Positions 25,085 through 34,048 of a stretch of DNA of 38,533 nt are shown here, piece by piece. The notes under the pieces were generated by a model that saw nothing but the letters and a program-made list of their open reading frames with translations, ran no database searches and had not been told where the DNA came from. The position numbers and the translations under genes are program-made. The stretch comes from an uncultured Dorea sp. (GTDB taxonomy: Bacteria > Bacillota_A > Clostridia > Lachnospirales > Lachnospiraceae): the NCBI GenBank assembly GCA_910579015.1, contig CAJTRO010000007.1, forward strand, positions 20,001-58,533, read 5' to 3'. How positions within the stretch are numbered: position 1 is the first letter of the stretch; each line of letters begins with the position of its first letter.

Positions 25085-26110
25085 ATGGATTACAAGAATG
25101 CGGGAGTTGATATCGAAGCAGGCTATAAATCAGTAGAATTGATGAAGAAGCATGTGAAGGAGACGATGCGTCCGGAGGTACTGGGCGGTCTTGGGGGATT
25201 CGCAGGTGCATTTGACTTAAGCGGCATCAAGAAGATGGAGGAGCCGGTCCTTCTGTCCGGGACAGACGGATGCGGGACCAAGGTGAAGCTTGCGTTTATC
25301 ATGGACAAGCATGATACGATCGGGATTGATGCGGTCGCCATGTGTGTCAATGACATCGCCTGCTCTGGCGGCGAACCATTATTCTTCCTGGATTATATCG
25401 CATGTGGAAAGAATTATCCGGAGAAGATCGCATCCATCGTCAGCGGTGTTGCCGAAGGCTGTAAGCAGTCAGGTTGTGCGCTGGTAGGCGGGGAGACGGC
25501 GGAGCATCCGGGACTTATGCCGGAGAATGATTACGATCTTGCCGGCTTTGCTGTCGGAGTGGTCGATAAGAAGGATATCATAAACGGCGAGGATATCAAA
25601 GCGGGCGACGTGCTGATCGGCATGGCCTCAAGCGGTGTTCACAGCAACGGCTTCTCCCTTGTGCGCAAGGTGTTTGAGATGACGAAGGAGTCGCTGGATA
25701 CATATTATGAAGAACTGGGCGGGACGCTGGGCGAGACGCTGATCACGCCGACCAGGATCTATGTGAAGGCATTGAAGAGCATTAAGGAGAGCGGTGTGAG
25801 GATCAAGGGTTGCAGCCATATCACGGGCGGCGGTTTTTATGAGAACATCCCGCGGATGCTTCCGGAGGGTGTCAATGCAGTGATAGAGAAGGACAGTTAT
25901 GAGATTCCGCCTGTTTTCGGGCTTCTGGCAAGGAAGGGGCAGATTACGGAAGAGATGATGTACAACACATTCAATATGGGACTTGGCATGGTGGTTGCGG
26001 TCGATCCGTCTGACGCAGACAGGACGATGGAGGCAGTCAGGGCGGCAGGCGAACAGCCATATGTAGTCGGCCGTATCGAGGCAGGAGAAAAGGGAGTTAC
26101 GTTATGCTGA
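25085..26110 (+). CDS. purM: AIR synthetase PurM
   Basis: This enzyme closes the imidazole ring to form AIR using ATP. The 341 residues include SGTDGCGTKVKLAF, the glycine-rich GGETAEHPG and the C-terminal ITGGGFYENIPRM. AAGGAG lies 9 bp before ATG 25085. The stop overlaps purN by 7 bp, so the two are coupled. purM-purN is a common order in Firmicutes. Confidence 0.97.
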   Translation: MDYKNAGVDIEAGYKSVELMKKHVKETMRPEVLGGLGGFAGAFDLSGIKKMEEPVLLSGTDGCGTKVKLAFIMDKHDTIGIDAVAMCVNDIACSGGEPLFFLDYIACGKNYPEKIASIVSGVAEGCKQSGCALVGGETAEHPGLMPENDYDLAGFAVGVVDKKDIINGEDIKAGDVLIGMASSGVHSNGFSLVRKVFEMTKESLDTYYEELGGTLGETLITPTRIYVKALKSIKESGVRIKGCSHITGGGFYENIPRMLPEGVNAVIEKDSYEIPPVFGLLARKGQITEEMMYNTFNMGLGMVVAVDPSDADRTMEAVRAAGEQPYVVGRIEAGEKGVTLC

Positions 26111-26730
26111 ACATAGTTGTAATGGTATCAGGAGGCGGAACGAATCTTCAGGCGGTTATTGATGCGGTGGAATCCGGTGAGATCACCAATACAAGGATCG
26201 TCGGTGTCATCAGCAATAATAAGAATGCCTATGCCCTTGAACGGGCCAGGAAGCACGGGATAAAGAGCCGGTGTATCTCGCCCAGAGATTTTGCGTCCAG
26301 AGAAGAGTTCAATGAGAATTTTATCAGTGCGGTAGACGAGTGGGAACCGGATCTTATTGTTCTGGCCGGATTCCTTGTTGTGATCCCGCCGGCCATGACG
26401 AAGCGTTACCAGAACCGCATCATTAATATCCATCCTTCTCTGATCCCGGCTTTTTGCGGGACCGGGTTCTATGGACTTAAGGTACATGAGGCGGCTCTTG
26501 AGAGAGGCGTGAAGGTGGTCGGTGCGACGGTGCATTTTGTGGATGAAGGAACCGACACAGGGCCGATCATCTTGCAGAAGGCGGTGGAAGTAGAAGACGG
26601 GGATACCCCCGAGATCTTGCAGAAGCGCGTGATGGAACAGGCAGAGTGGCAGATCCTTCCAAGGGCTGTCGACCTGATCGCCAACGGGAAGGTAGAGGTC
26701 CGCGGCGGTAAGGCTTTCGTGAGCCGTTAG
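26104..26730 (+). CDS. purN: GAR transformylase PurN
   Basis: This enzyme formylates glycinamide ribotide using 10-formyl-tetrahydrofolate. The 208 residues contain VMVSGGGTNLQA near the start, NIHPSLIPAF with the catalytic His, and VDEGTDTGPII carrying the active-site Asp. The block CGTGFYG replaces the usual G-K-x-A sequence and is common in clostridial PurN. It overlaps purM. Confidence 0.96.
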   Translation: MLNIVVMVSGGGTNLQAVIDAVESGEITNTRIVGVISNNKNAYALERARKHGIKSRCISPRDFASREEFNENFISAVDEWEPDLIVLAGFLVVIPPAMTKRYQNRIINIHPSLIPAFCGTGFYGLKVHEAALERGVKVVGATVHFVDEGTDTGPIILQKAVEVEDGDTPEILQKRVMEQAEWQILPRAVDLIANGKVEVRGGKAFVSR

Positions 26731-26773
26731 GGAAGGGACGTCAGGGAAGGAACGGCTGTACAGGGAGGAAAGG

Positions 26774-27574
26774 ATGAAGCGTGGAAGTAAAATAGCGCTG
26801 GCTGTTGCGGCGGTCATATGCGGAGTGGCAGGGATCGCACAGTCTGCGCGTCTGCTGGTTGCGAATTTCCATGTATACAGCCAGACGGCAAGCGTAAGAG
26901 GGATTGGAGATAACCGGCGGGAAGAAGCCGATGAGCGGGAATACGAGATGGAGGAGACGGCAGAGGGGCAGCCGGAAGAAGAGACAGAGCTTCAAGAGGA
27001 AGATGAGGACACAGCCAAAGAAGATGAGACCATGTATGGCGTCATGGAAGGCAGATGCTATTCGAATGAATGGTTTCGGTTTAGAGTGGAGTTTCCTGAG
27101 AATTATCTCGTGTTGTCCGGTGATGAATTCGAGTATGCACAGGGGATCGGCGCTGATCAGTTTATGACGGAAGAGGGCAGGGATAAGCTTGAGGCCGCCA
27201 AGGATTATGGCAGTGTGAGGTACGTGATGGCGGCCTATGAGGAGTCCGGAAGTATGTCTGTCAATGTCGGGATAGAGAAGCTGTGGTCCAGTCAGATGAC
27301 GGTCGAGCAATACCTGGATCTGGCGCAGAAAACCCTGGATCATGATATGTCTGAGGAGATTGGACTGACGTTCGAGGGGATCACGGAGGAGACGATTGGC
27401 GGGGAGACCTATCACTGTCTCCACGAGAAGATGTCGTATGCTCAGACGACAGAGATCCGGATGGACCAGTATGTGCGTATTGAGGACGGATATGTGATGG
27501 TAATGTCCATCGGATACGGAGACGATACGGCGGCGATGAAGGATGAATTCCTGTCGTTGATACAGGGTTATTAG
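26774..27574 (+). CDS. Secreted or anchored acidic protein of unknown function
   Basis: This 266-residue protein has a basic start and hydrophobic helix (about residues 5-27, IALAVAAVICGVAGIAQSARLL), a very acidic low-complexity linker of Glu, Asp and Thr (about 50-90) and a compact C-terminal domain beginning NEWFRFRVEFPENY and ending DEFLSLIQGY, of mixed alpha/beta look similar to PsbP/DUF1795-like folds (weak). GGGAGG precedes ATG 26774. It lies between purN and purD on the same strand, so it is probably co-transcribed with purine genes although it acts outside the cytoplasm. I do not recognise a named family. Confidence 0.7.
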   Translation: MKRGSKIALAVAAVICGVAGIAQSARLLVANFHVYSQTASVRGIGDNRREEADEREYEMEETAEGQPEEETELQEEDEDTAKEDETMYGVMEGRCYSNEWFRFRVEFPENYLVLSGDEFEYAQGIGADQFMTEEGRDKLEAAKDYGSVRYVMAAYEESGSMSVNVGIEKLWSSQMTVEQYLDLAQKTLDHDMSEEIGLTFEGITEETIGGETYHCLHEKMSYAQTTEIRMDQYVRIEDGYVMVMSIGYGDDTAAMKDEFLSLIQGY

Positions 27575-27624
27575 TTGATAAGATAAGAACATAGATTGAG
27601 GTTACAAGGGTAGGAGGCCAGAAG

Positions 27625-28896
27625 ATGAAAGTATTAATTGTCGGAAGCGGCGGCAGGGAACATGCGATAGCGTATTGTACGGCGAAGAGCAAGAGAGTGG
27701 ATAAGATCTACTGTACACCGGGTAATGCCGGGATTGCCGAGTATGCCGAGTGCGCCCCGATCGGTGCGATGGAGTTCGATAAGATTGTTGCATTTGCGAA
27801 GGAGAAAGAGATCGATCTTGTGATCGTGGGTATGGATGATCCGCTGGTAGGAGGTCTGGTTGATGAGTTGGAGGCGGCGGGTATCCGCACATTCGGACCA
27901 AGGAAGAATGCGGCAATCCTGGAAGGTTCCAAGGCATTTTCCAAAGACCTGATGAAGAAGTATCATATTCCGACGGCAGGATATGAGAACTTTACGGATC
28001 CGGATAAGGCTCTTGCATATCTTGAGACGGCGAAGTTTCCAATTGTTCTTAAGGCGGACGGGCTGGCGCTTGGCAAGGGCGTGCTGATCTGCACTACACT
28101 TGAGGAAGCAAAAGAAGGTGTCAGGACGATCATGCTTGATAAGAAGTTCGGAGACGCCGGCAATGAGATGGTGATTGAGGAATTTATGACAGGCCGCGAG
28201 GTGTCGGTTCTCTCCTTTGTGGATGGCAGTACCATCAAGACCATGACGTCCGCGCAGGATCACAAGCGTGCCGGGGACGGGGATACCGGGCTTAACACAG
28301 GGGGGATGGGAACATTTTCTCCAAGTCCGTTCTATACGAAAGAAGTGGAGGAGTTCTGCTGCAAATATATCTATCAGGCAACGGTGGACGCCATGAAGGC
28401 TGAGGGAAGGCCGTTTAAGGGTGTTATATTCTTCGGGCTGATGCTGACAGAGGAAGGGCCGAAGGTGCTGGAATATAATGCAAGATTCGGAGATCCGGAG
28501 GCGCAGGTCGTTCTGCCGAGGATGAAGAATGATATCATCGAAGTGGTGGAGGCATGTATTGACGGAACACTTGACAAGGTAGATCTGCAATTTGAAGACA
28601 ATGCGGCAGTCTGTGTGGTCCTGGCAAGCGAAGGATATCCTGTGTCCTACGAGAAGGGACTTCCGATCCGCGGATTGGAGGAATTTGAAAAGCATGAGGG
28701 ATATTACTGCTTCCATGCGGGAACCAGATTCGATGGAGAGCAGATCGTCACCAACGGCGGACGCGTGCTGGGGGTTACTGCGAAGGGCAGGGATCTGAAG
28801 GAAGCCAGAGCCAATGCATATGCGGCGGCTGAATGGGTGGAATTCGATAATAAGTATATGCGCCATGATATCGGGAAAGCGATTGACGAGGCGTAA
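27625..28896 (+). CDS. purD: GAR synthetase PurD
   Basis: This ATP-grasp enzyme ligates glycine to phosphoribosylamine. The 423 residues open with VLIVGSGGREHAIAY and carry the ATP-grasp core (PIVLKADGLALGKGVLIC, then EEFMTGREVSVLSF) and LNTGGMGTFSP, with YNARFGDPEAQ for metal binding. ATG 27625 follows TAGGAGG. It is the last gene before a strong terminator. A long open frame on the opposite strand here is a codon-bias shadow. Confidence 0.97.
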   Translation: MKVLIVGSGGREHAIAYCTAKSKRVDKIYCTPGNAGIAEYAECAPIGAMEFDKIVAFAKEKEIDLVIVGMDDPLVGGLVDELEAAGIRTFGPRKNAAILEGSKAFSKDLMKKYHIPTAGYENFTDPDKALAYLETAKFPIVLKADGLALGKGVLICTTLEEAKEGVRTIMLDKKFGDAGNEMVIEEFMTGREVSVLSFVDGSTIKTMTSAQDHKRAGDGDTGLNTGGMGTFSPSPFYTKEVEEFCCKYIYQATVDAMKAEGRPFKGVIFFGLMLTEEGPKVLEYNARFGDPEAQVVLPRMKNDIIEVVEACIDGTLDKVDLQFEDNAAVCVVLASEGYPVSYEKGLPIRGLEEFEKHEGYYCFHAGTRFDGEQIVTNGGRVLGVTAKGRDLKEARANAYAAAEWVEFDNKYMRHDIGKAIDEA

Positions 28897-28900
28897 AAAG

Positions 28901-28950
28901 CGGGGGGTACAGAAGCGAGGGCTTTCTGTACCCCCGTTCTTGGCTTTTTT
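28901..28950 (+). terminator. Strong terminator after purD
   Basis: CGGGGG, a bulged G and GTACAGAA at 28901-28914 pair with TTCTGTACCCCCG at 28923-28935. A T run (28945-28950) follows 9 bp later. Confidence 0.85.
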
Positions 28951-28998
28951 GTATATGATTCTTCTAAATATAAAAGCGTAGACTAAAATGATACTAAA

Positions 28999-29107
28999 AT
29001 AGCATACAGTGTGAGTAATATGGATAGAATTAAGCAAATATCACTATGGAAAACACAAATAAAACCTGCTATAATGGTAGGAAATCTAGGTGTGATAGTA
29101 TGCCTAT
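28999..29107. promoter_or_regulatory. Inverted 9-bp sites flanking the GntR promoter
   Basis: ATAGCATAC (28999-29007) and GTATGC-C-TAT (29098-29107, one extra C) face each other across the promoter at 29047-29075. Such flanking sites could bind the GntR protein, but the base match is short. ACTAAAAT also repeats directly at 28982-28989 and 28993-29000. Confidence 0.3.
29047..29075 (+). promoter_or_regulatory. Extended -10 promoter of the gntR-clpC operon
   Basis: TGGAAA at 29047-29052, 17 bp, then TATAAT at 29070-29075 with an upstream TGC (extended -10). The leader is about 60 nt to the gntR start. Confidence 0.75.
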
Positions 29108-29140
29108 AACAAAAGAAACAGATTAAGAAAAGGTGATACA

Positions 29141-29515
29141 ATGCTGATAGAGATTGATTTTAACAGTGATGAAGCAATCTATGTTCAACTACAGAATCAG
29201 ATTATCATGGGAATTGCCATGAACATGATACGGGAAGGGGATTCCCTGCCGTCGGTAAGACAGCTTGCGAATACGGTCGGCATTAATATGCACACGGTGA
29301 ATAAAGCATATGCAATACTTAAGCAGGAGGGATTCATCCGGCTTGACAGAAGGAAGGGCGCGGTGATCGCCATTGATATGGATAAGGCGAGAGCGCTGAT
29401 AGAGATGAAGGAGCAGTTGCGCGTGCTGCTGGCGCGCGGGAGGTGCAAGAATATTTCCCGGGAAGAGGTGCATACTCTGGTGGAAGAGATCTACGGCGAG
29501 TATGGGGATATGTGA
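29141..29515 (+). CDS. GntR family regulator, YtrA-like
   Basis: This 124-residue protein has a GntR winged helix with only a short C-terminal tail, as in the YtrA subfamily: IYVQLQNQIIMGIA, then EGDSLPSVRQLANTVGINMHTVNKAYAILKQEGFI (the HTH) and the wing LDRRKGAVIA. YtrA-type regulators often sit at the head of operons they autoregulate. Here the operon contains a CxxC peptide and clpC, not the usual ABC transporter. AAAAGGTGA precedes ATG 29141, and the stop overlaps the next start as ATGA. Confidence 0.9.
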   Translation: MLIEIDFNSDEAIYVQLQNQIIMGIAMNMIREGDSLPSVRQLANTVGINMHTVNKAYAILKQEGFIRLDRRKGAVIAIDMDKARALIEMKEQLRVLLARGRCKNISREEVHTLVEEIYGEYGDM

Positions 29516-29601
29516 TGAGTGCAGAAGAAGTATGCAGGGAATGCAGGAAGAGAGAAGACAGCGTGCAGAAAAAGACAGCAGGCAGAAAGGAATTTATTTA
29601 G
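29515..29601 (+). CDS. 28-residue CxxC peptide between gntR and clpC
   Basis: An ATG at 29515 overlaps the gntR TGA as ATGA, and the frame closes with TAG at 29599-29601, directly before the clpC ATG. The 28 residues include VCRECRKRED, a single C-x2-C in basic surroundings. Size and position suggest either a coupling peptide keeping ribosomes moving into clpC, or the shrunken counterpart of McsA, the zinc-finger protein found before clpC in many Firmicutes. Both are inference. Confidence 0.45.
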   Translation: MSAEEVCRECRKREDSVQKKTAGRKEFI

Positions 29602-32040
29602 ATGAGGTATACAGAACAGGCGAAGGAAGTTTTGAAGATAGCAAAGGATACTGCAAAGAAGCAGGGGCATCCGTATGTAGGGACGGAGCATCTTCTGCTC
29701 GGCCTCAGGGAGATCTATACCGGAGTTGCAGGGCAGGTACTGGGAGCGAATGGAGTGAATGAAGAGAGTATCCGCAAGGTTGTGGATGAGCTGGTGTCTC
29801 CGGTCGGAACAGTGGAGGCTGCGCATCATCCGGAGATCAGTCCGAGACTTGAATATATTCTGGAGGAGAGTAAGGCGGAGGCCGCACATTTTCATTCAGA
29901 GAAGATCGGTACGGAGCATATGCTGCTTGCGCTCCTCAGGGATACGGACTGTGTGGCAACCCGGATATTGCTGACTCTTAATATTAATCTGCAAAAGTTA
30001 TACCAGGATATCTTTACGGTGATCGGCGGCGATCCCAGAGAGTATCAGGAAGAACGGATGCAGGATGGAGGAAGAAAGCGGGAGGGAGTTCTTGAGCAGT
30101 ACGGGACGGATCTGACGGTGCAGGCGGAAGAGGGCAGGCTCGATCCGGTCATCGGGAGAGAGGCCGAGATCAACCGTCTGATACAGGTGTTGAGCAGAAG
30201 AACGAAGAATAACCCCTGCCTGGTAGGAGAACCGGGCGTTGGCAAGACCGCTGTGATTGAAGGGCTGGCGGCCCAGATTGCGGCAGGGATCGTTCCGGAG
30301 GGGATGAAGGATAAGCGGATCCTGACGCTGGATCTGGCAGGTATGATTGCCGGTTCCAAGTACCGGGGAGAGTTTGAAGAGAGGATGAAGCGTCTGATCC
30401 AGGAGGTCAAATCGGCAGGCAATGTGATTCTGTTCCTGGACGAGGTGCATACCATCATAAGTGCGGGAGGGGCGGAGGGTGCGATCAATGCATCCAATAT
30501 CATGAAGCCTTCTCTGGCCAGAGGAGAGATACAGCTGATCGGCGCGACCACGATTACGGAGTACCGTAAGTATCTGGAGAAGGATGCGGCGCTGGAGCGG
30601 AGATTCCAGCCGGTTACTGTGGAGGAGCCGACAGAAGAGCACTGTCTTGATATTTTAAAGGGGCTTCAGAGGAGATATGAGGACCACCACCATGTAGAGA
30701 TCGAGGAGGAGGCGTTGGAAGCGGCCGTGAAGCTGGCGAGCCGTTATGTGAATGACCGGTTCCTGCCGGATAAGGCGATAGACGTGCTGGATGAGGCATG
30801 TTCCAAGGTAAGCCTCAGGGGATTTAAGATTCCGGAGAATGTAGTGGAGATTGAGCGTGCGGCCGTGGAGCTGGCCAATGAATTGGAGGAAGCCATCCGC
30901 AGCGGTAATCTTGCAGAGGCGTCGCTGATCCGCAAGGATCAGGAGATGACGGAGAAGAAGCTTGAGAAGCTTTGCAGGCGTCTGGACAAGAAGAATTCCA
31001 GCCGGAGGGTTGCCGTGACGGAAGAGGATATTGCGGAGGTTGTATCGCAGTGGACGAAGATACCGGTCCAGAAGCTGGCGGAGTCAGAGAGCGCAAGACT
31101 TAATAATCTTGAGAAGGTACTTCATCAGCGTGTGATCGGACAGGAAGAAGCTGTGGCGGCGGTAGCCAAGGCGGTTAAGCGTGGAAGAGTCGGATTGAAG
31201 GATCCGAAGCGCCCGATCGGTTCATTTTTGTTCCTTGGCCCGACAGGCGTCGGCAAGACCGAATTGTCAAAGGCTCTGGCGGAGGCTCTGTTTGGAAATG
31301 AAGAATCCATGATCCGGGTTGATATGTCGGAGTATATGGAGAAGCACAGTGTTGCCAAGATGATCGGAGCGCCTCCGGGATATATCGGTCATGACGACGG
31401 CGGACAGCTGAGCGAACGGGTACGCCGCCGGCCGTATTCGGTGGTCTTGTTTGATGAGATTGAGAAGGCGCATCCGGATGTATTCAACATTCTTCTGCAA
31501 GTTCTCGACGACGGGCACATAACGGATTCCCAGGGACGGAAAGTAGATTTCCGCAATACAGTCATCATCATGACGTCCAATGCGGGGGCACAGACGATCA
31601 TTGATCCGAAGAAGCTGGGCTTCAATGTCAAGGAGGATGCCGCGGGAGACTATAAGAGGATGAAGGGGAATGTCATGAAGGAGATCAAGCTGATCTTCCG
31701 GCCGGAGTTTTTGAACCGGATTGACGAGATCCTGGTATTCCATCCGCTGAACGGCGATCAGATGAAGCGGATCGTGGGACTTCTGTGTAAGGAATTTGTC
31801 AGACGTGCAGAAGACCAGCTGGGTATCCTGATCACGATCAGAGATTCGGTAAAGAAGCATATCGTGGAGACCGGAACGGATCAGAAATACGGCGCCCGGC
31901 CGTTAAGGAGAGCCGTGCAGAACCAGCTTGAGGACGGACTGGCAGAAGCGATCCTGAATGGAGAGATTACAAGAGACTCGGAGGTTATCATCGGACTATC
32001 TAAAAAAGAAATAAAATTTATACCAAAGACTACAAATTAG
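29602..32040 (+). CDS. clpC: Clp ATPase ClpC
   Basis: This HSP100 unfoldase feeds substrates to ClpP. The 812 residues show a Clp N-domain (two repeats, about 1-145), a first AAA+ module with Walker A GEPGVGKT at 209-216, a middle UVR-like segment (NELEEAIRSGNLAEASLIRKDQ, near 420-440) and a second AAA+ module with GPTGVGKT at 546-553. The late IGF/LGF-type ClpP loop was not checked closely. The ATG immediately follows the TAG of the small upstream frame; GAAAGGAA lies about 11 bp before it. No ctsR or mcsB neighbour is present. Confidence 0.95.
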   Translation: MRYTEQAKEVLKIAKDTAKKQGHPYVGTEHLLLGLREIYTGVAGQVLGANGVNEESIRKVVDELVSPVGTVEAAHHPEISPRLEYILEESKAEAAHFHSEKIGTEHMLLALLRDTDCVATRILLTLNINLQKLYQDIFTVIGGDPREYQEERMQDGGRKREGVLEQYGTDLTVQAEEGRLDPVIGREAEINRLIQVLSRRTKNNPCLVGEPGVGKTAVIEGLAAQIAAGIVPEGMKDKRILTLDLAGMIAGSKYRGEFEERMKRLIQEVKSAGNVILFLDEVHTIISAGGAEGAINASNIMKPSLARGEIQLIGATTITEYRKYLEKDAALERRFQPVTVEEPTEEHCLDILKGLQRRYEDHHHVEIEEEALEAAVKLASRYVNDRFLPDKAIDVLDEACSKVSLRGFKIPENVVEIERAAVELANELEEAIRSGNLAEASLIRKDQEMTEKKLEKLCRRLDKKNSSRRVAVTEEDIAEVVSQWTKIPVQKLAESESARLNNLEKVLHQRVIGQEEAVAAVAKAVKRGRVGLKDPKRPIGSFLFLGPTGVGKTELSKALAEALFGNEESMIRVDMSEYMEKHSVAKMIGAPPGYIGHDDGGQLSERVRRRPYSVVLFDEIEKAHPDVFNILLQVLDDGHITDSQGRKVDFRNTVIIMTSNAGAQTIIDPKKLGFNVKEDAAGDYKRMKGNVMKEIKLIFRPEFLNRIDEILVFHPLNGDQMKRIVGLLCKEFVRRAEDQLGILITIRDSVKKHIVETGTDQKYGARPLRRAVQNQLEDGLAEAILNGEITRDSEVIIGLSKKEIKFIPKTTN

Positions 32041-32059
32041 TCAGGATATGAGATATAAT
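32031..32059 (+). promoter_or_regulatory. Weak candidate promoter before the 137-residue protein
   Basis: A perfect TATAAT at 32054-32059, 17 bp downstream of TACAAA (32031-32036), which is a poor -35. It overlaps the clpC stop. Confidence 0.35.
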
Positions 32060-32097
32060 AGGGGTACAAAAGAAGAACCTCAGGAGGAGAGATAAAT

Positions 32098-32511
32098 ATG
32101 GCAGCAGTGAAAGAATTACTGAAGACTGAAGCAGATGGAACCCTTAGTTTTGGAGATTATACTTTAGACAGCAAGACGAAGCTTGACGGATTCGAATTTC
32201 AGGGCGACATATACAAGGTTAAGACTTTTGCCGAGATTACCAAGCTTGAGAAGAACGGTATGTTTGTATATGAGTCTGTTCCGGGAACCGCTGTTGAGAA
32301 TTTCAAGGCAGATGAGGATACCGTTTCATTCCGGGTATCTGGTATGAAGGATGCACAGTTTACGCTTGAGCTTGAAGCTGACAGCGAGTACAAGGTGTAT
32401 ATGGATGATGTGAATGTCGGGGATATGAAGACGAATCTGAGTGGAAAGCTGAGTGTCAGCGCGGAACTTGAGCCAAAGCGGTGCGTTGAGGTGAAGGTAG
32501 TCAGGAAGTAA
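32098..32511 (+). CDS. Conserved protein of unknown function (often named endosialidase)
   Basis: This 137-residue cytosolic protein has no signal peptide. It has a conserved opening (FGDYTLDSKTKLDGFEFQGDIYKV), then ITKLEKNGMFVYESVPGTAV and a beta-rich second half that looks like an immunoglobulin-like sandwich (FTLELEADSEYKVYMDDVNV, then NLSGKLSVSAEL). Similar Lachnospiraceae proteins carry the label endosialidase in databases, as I recall; nothing in the sequence supports glycosidase activity. CAGGAGGAG precedes ATG 32098. A terminator follows. Confidence 0.8.
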   Translation: MAAVKELLKTEADGTLSFGDYTLDSKTKLDGFEFQGDIYKVKTFAEITKLEKNGMFVYESVPGTAVENFKADEDTVSFRVSGMKDAQFTLELEADSEYKVYMDDVNVGDMKTNLSGKLSVSAELEPKRCVEVKVVRK

Positions 32512-32597
32512 TCTGCCGGGCTTTTGGCGTGTTCCGTTGATGCGTGCGGATTCTATTAAGCGTTTTACATGGTAAGGAACTGACATATGAGTAAAGG

Positions 32598-32619
32598 GGG
32601 CTGCGTTGGCGGCCCTTTT
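32598..32619 (+). terminator. Terminator before radA
   Basis: GGGCTGC (32598-32604) and GCGGCCC (32609-32615) form a GC-rich 7-bp stem with loop GTTG, then TTTT. The gap 32512-32678 otherwise shows only the radA ribosome site. Confidence 0.75.
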
Positions 32620-32678
32620 ATATCGTATCGCAAAAGTGTAGTTGATAAAGTAAAAGACAGAAGATCAGGAGAATTGGT

Positions 32679-34037
32679 ATGGCAAAAGCAAAGAAAAGTG
32701 TATATTTCTGCCAGAATTGCGGGCACGAGGAGACAAAATGGCTGGGGCAGTGTCCGGCGTGCAGGGAATGGAATACATTTGTAGAAGAGAAGGTGACACC
32801 GGTAAGTGCGAAGACTGTGAAGGAGCGCAGGGAAACCCGGGTGGTAACACTGTCGGGGATCAAGACGGACGAGGACGACCGTATGCTGACAGGGATCGAG
32901 GAGCTGGATCGTGTGCTTGGCGGAGGGATCGTGAAGGGCTCTCTTGTACTGGTAGGCGGCGATCCTGGGATCGGGAAATCCACACTGCTTTTGCAGGTCT
33001 GCCAGCGGCTGTCTTCAGCGGGCCGGAAGCTATTGTATATATCGGGTGAGGAGTCGTTAAAGCAGATCAAGCTCAGGGCGAACCGTATGGGAGAATTTAC
33101 GGAGAATCTGTATCTTCTGTGTGAGACGAGCCTTGACGTCATCCGGGGAATCATCGAACAGCAGAAGCCTGACATGGTGGTGATTGATTCTATCCAGACC
33201 ATGTATAATGAAGAAGTGGCTTCCGCGCCCGGAAGTGTTTCCCAGGTCCGGGAATCCACGAATATCTTCATGCAGCTTGCGAAAGGTCTGAATATCTCCA
33301 TCTTTATCGTCGGGCATGTGACCAAGGAAGGCACGGTTGCGGGGCCAAGGGTGTTGGAGCATATGGTTGATACGGTGCTGTATTTTGAAGGAGACCGTCA
33401 TGCTTCCTACCGGATTCTCCGCGGTGTAAAGAACCGTTTCGGATCAACCAATGAGATCGGCGTCTTCGAGATGCGAAAGGAAGGACTTGTGGAGGTCAAG
33501 AATCCGTCGGAATTTATGCTGAGCGGAAAGCCGGAGCACGCATCCGGTTCGGTGGTCGCCTGTGCCATGGAGGGAACCCGGCCGATGCTGATGGAGATCC
33601 AGGCGCTGGTATGTAAGAGTAATTTCGGGATGCCGAGAAGAACGGCTGCGGGACTGGATTATAACAGAGTTAATCTTCTCATGGCGGTACTGGAGAAGCG
33701 TCTGGGGCTGCCATTGTCGAATTATGATGCCTATGTCAATATTGCCGGAGGGATCCGATTGAACGAGCCGGCGGCAGATCTGGGGATTGTGATGGCGATT
33801 GCCTCAAGCTATAAGAATCGTCCGATTGCGGATGATGTGATCGTGTTCGGGGAAGTGGGGCTAAGCGGAGAAGTGCGGGCGGTCACCATGCCGGAACAGA
33901 GGGTGGCGGAGGCGAAGAAACTGGGATTTAAGACCTGCGTGATCCCGGCAGTGTCGGTGAAGTCCGTCGGGGAGGTGGATGGAGTTACGGTGATCGGGGT
34001 GAAGAGCGTGGGGGAGGCGGTTAGTGTGGGATTGTGA
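32679..34037 (+). CDS. radA: DNA repair protein RadA
   Basis: This RecA-like branch-migration helicase acts in recombination. The 452 residues are complete: an N-terminal zinc finger (C11, C14, C25, C28), Walker A GDPGIGKS at 94-101, the RadA-specific KNRFG at 251-255 and a C-terminal Lon-like domain (about 285-452, from SGSVVACAMEGTRPML). AGGAG lies 7 bp before ATG 32679. In many Firmicutes radA follows clpC, as it does here with one gene between. A hairpin terminator follows at 34049. Confidence 0.97.
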   Translation: MAKAKKSVYFCQNCGHEETKWLGQCPACREWNTFVEEKVTPVSAKTVKERRETRVVTLSGIKTDEDDRMLTGIEELDRVLGGGIVKGSLVLVGGDPGIGKSTLLLQVCQRLSSAGRKLLYISGEESLKQIKLRANRMGEFTENLYLLCETSLDVIRGIIEQQKPDMVVIDSIQTMYNEEVASAPGSVSQVRESTNIFMQLAKGLNISIFIVGHVTKEGTVAGPRVLEHMVDTVLYFEGDRHASYRILRGVKNRFGSTNEIGVFEMRKEGLVEVKNPSEFMLSGKPEHASGSVVACAMEGTRPMLMEIQALVCKSNFGMPRRTAAGLDYNRVNLLMAVLEKRLGLPLSNYDAYVNIAGGIRLNEPAADLGIVMAIASSYKNRPIADDVIVFGEVGLSGEVRAVTMPEQRVAEAKKLGFKTCVIPAVSVKSVGEVDGVTVIGVKSVGEAVSVGL

Positions 34038-34048
34038 GAGTGTAAGAT

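Noticed and set aside
27634..29037. 467-codon open frame on the minus strand across purD
   Set aside because: It is antisense to an unmistakable purD, lacks a family-like sequence and crosses the purD terminator. The openness follows from purD codon bias.
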